The position numbers and the translations under genes are program-made. A stretch of DNA of 51,440 bases from Pseudomonas sp. SJZ079 (GTDB lineage: Bacteria; Pseudomonadota; Gammaproteobacteria; Pseudomonadales; Pseudomonadaceae): positions 1 to 51,440 of the forward strand of contig NZ_VIUH01000032.1 of NCBI RefSeq assembly GCF_007993865.1. The letters are read 5' to 3'. Below, in pieces: positions 50,351 to 51,440 of the stretch (position 1 is the stretch's first letter; each line of letters opens with the position of its first letter). The notes under the pieces were generated by a model. That model was not told where the DNA came from, searched no databases, and worked only from the letters and a program-made list of their open reading frames with translations.

Positions 50351-51052
50351 TTAAAAATCGTCTTCGACCTCGCCGTCCTTCACTCTGAACTCACGGTTCT
50401 GCAGGTAGGCGTTGCGAATGAAGATGTACTTGTCGCCGCTGATCAGCCTCTCCGCCGACAACAGACTGGCGCGGGTGTCGATAACATCCACCCCTCGCGC
50501 GACGTTGCGCGCCGACACATCGCCAATATACGGGTAAGGTTCGAGCAAGCTATCCGGCACTTTGCCGGCAGTATCGCGAACCGTACTCGGGCCGAGCAGT
50601 GGCAGTACCACATAAGGTCCGCTGCCCAAGCCCCAGGCGCCGAAGGTTTGCCCGAAATCTTCGTCGTTTCTCTGCAGGCCCATGCGCGTAGCAACATCGA
50701 AGAAACCCAGCACGCCTATGGTGGTGTTGAACAGCAACCGACTGGTGTCCACTCCGGCAGCGCGCAGCTTACCCTGCAGCAGGTCGTTGGCCAGGTTGCC
50801 GACGTCACCGAGATTACCAAAGACATTGTGCACGCCATCTTCCAGGAACTGCGGGGTGACGGCTTGGTAGCCTTGCGCGAGCGGCTTTAGCGCATAGGTA
50901 TCGAGGGTGTCGTTGAAGCGAAACATTGCTCGATTGAACCCCTCCCAGGGGTCTTCTTCGGCGGCTTGCGCCATGACAGGCAGTAGCGCCAGGCTGACAC
51001 AGGCAACCAGTCGACCCAGACGCTCAATCCAGCTCACAGCGAGTACAGGCAT
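50351..51052 (-). CDS. mlaA: MlaA/VacJ outer-membrane phospholipid-retrieval protein
   Basis: Component of the Mla pathway that removes misplaced phospholipids from the outer leaflet of the outer membrane, 233 aa. DPWEGFNRAMFRFNDTLD at the mature N-terminus, then FLEDGVHNVFGNLGDVGNLANDLLQGK and DFGQTFGAWGLGSGPYVVLPLLGPS, define the family. The signal peptide ends VMAQA-AEE and contains no lipobox Cys at the cleavage site, unlike the E. coli lipoprotein. AAGGAG precedes the ATG at 51052. Confidence 0.92.
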   Translation of the reverse strand: MPVLAVSWIERLGRLVACVSLALLPVMAQAAEEDPWEGFNRAMFRFNDTLDTYALKPLAQGYQAVTPQFLEDGVHNVFGNLGDVGNLANDLLQGKLRAAGVDTSRLLFNTTIGVLGFFDVATRMGLQRNDEDFGQTFGAWGLGSGPYVVLPLLGPSTVRDTAGKVPDSLLEPYPYIGDVSARNVARGVDVIDTRASLLSAERLISGDKYIFIRNAYLQNREFRVKDGEVEDDF

Positions 51053-51298
51053 CGCAGTCTCTCCTTGAGAAAAATAGTGTGGCAGCCCAAGCCTGCCATC
51101 GAAGCCGCGCAGTATAAGGCCTGAAACACCTTAATTGGCAGCATAGCGGATGAATGAGCTGCGGGATGGACGCTTACTCCTGGACCAGGAGTCGCGCACA
51201 TCAACACCTGCCAGCCAACAGTCTCGTCGCTAGAACCTCAAACATACCGATCAAGCTACCAGCCGCCACAGACAGCAGCCGGTATTGTCAGGTGACGT

Positions 51299-51327
51299 CT
51301 GTCACAATCCGTTCATCGTTTCGTCAC
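51299..51327. promoter_or_regulatory. possible Pho box-like direct repeats
   Basis: Three 7-mers at an 11-base period, CTGTCAC (51299), CGTTCAT (51310) and TCGTCAC (51321), resemble a PHO box with an extra unit. No downstream gene is visible within the window, so the target is unknown. Confidence 0.3.
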
Positions 51328-51350
51328 CCGCAGCCGTTACCTTGGACTAG

Positions 51351-51440
51351 GGTCTGTTGCCGTTTCATTCGCGGCCGCGCCGTAGCTTGTTTTTGCGCGA
51401 GGCAAGGCACGAGGAGCGCGGTTTGGTTGTTCCAAATGAG
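51351..51440. repeat. start of a dispersed intergenic repeat, cut by the window edge
   Basis: GGGTCTGTTGCCGTTTCATT begins a stretch unlike gene sequence, with TTTTTGCGCGAGGCAAGGCA further on. I recall similar blocks, flanked by inverted GGGTCTGTT ends, repeated in Pseudomonas genomes. Only one end is present, so this is a suggestion. The rest of the 51053-51440 gap carries no gene. Confidence 0.35.

Overview
The window is a chromosomal segment of a gamma-proteobacterium, almost certainly a Pseudomonas. It has GC-rich coding sequence, REP palindromes with their RAYT transposase, and gene blocks in orders I remember from P. aeruginosa and P. putida: fadD1-fadD2-hydrolase-phaJ; pedH/exaC/pedF-type PQQ alcohol oxidation with erbR and ercS'; and dusA-tal-STAS-response regulator-PilZ-mlaA. 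No tRNA, rRNA, CRISPR array or complete insertion sequence was seen. These assignments come from reading the sequence; no database search was possible.

Layout. 1-6.4 kb: fatty-acid activation (two tandem acyl-CoA ligases on the minus strand, divergent from a lipase-like hydrolase overlapping an R-specific enoyl-CoA hydratase) and a DUF1993 gene. 6.5-10.2 kb: a four-gene efflux operon with every junction overlapping (TetR regulator, lipoprotein HlyD adaptor, ABC ATPase, ABC-2 permease), apparently controlled by an AT-only palindrome touching the tetR start codon. 10.3-16.3 kb: housekeeping and unknown genes (YjbR, cold-shock/DUF1294 fusion, epoxide-hydrolase-like enzyme, uppP, an unrecognised 204-aa protein, a PnuC plus ribosylnicotinamide-kinase pair, DUF3429). 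16.6-19.7 kb: a membrane-anchored RoxA-like dihaem cytochrome followed by a membrane-anchored catalase-fold haem protein. 19.8 kb: queD.

20.6-45.8 kb is the main feature, a PQQ-dependent alcohol/aldehyde oxidation region. It holds an NAD aldehyde dehydrogenase (exaC), a lanthanide-type quinoprotein alcohol dehydrogenase (pedH, with the diagnostic extra Asp), cytochrome c-550 (pedF) heading an operon of periplasmic helpers (solute-binding protein, SoxYZ-like carrier, EthD protein, metallohydrolase), and a second operon with a solute-binding protein, a beta-propeller and an ABC exporter. It also holds a CXXXCW rhodanese-like protein, the response regulator erbR, the hybrid kinase ercS' overlapping a FIST sensor gene, a porin, and the protease gene pqqF. 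Six transcription units here carry the same directional 17-bp motif (consensus YTRCTACYWWKGRW) about 75-112 bp before their start codons, so a single regulon, plausibly ErbR's, is suggested. The region also holds a RAYT gene with nine REP copies, three of which form an open linker frame between the exporter ATPase and permease genes, and a 540-bp imperfect palindrome between erbR and ercS'.

46-51.1 kb: dusA, transaldolase, a STAS/PP2C-response-regulator partner-switching pair, a PilZ protein and mlaA without a lipobox. The last 90 bases look like the start of a dispersed repeat cut by the window edge.
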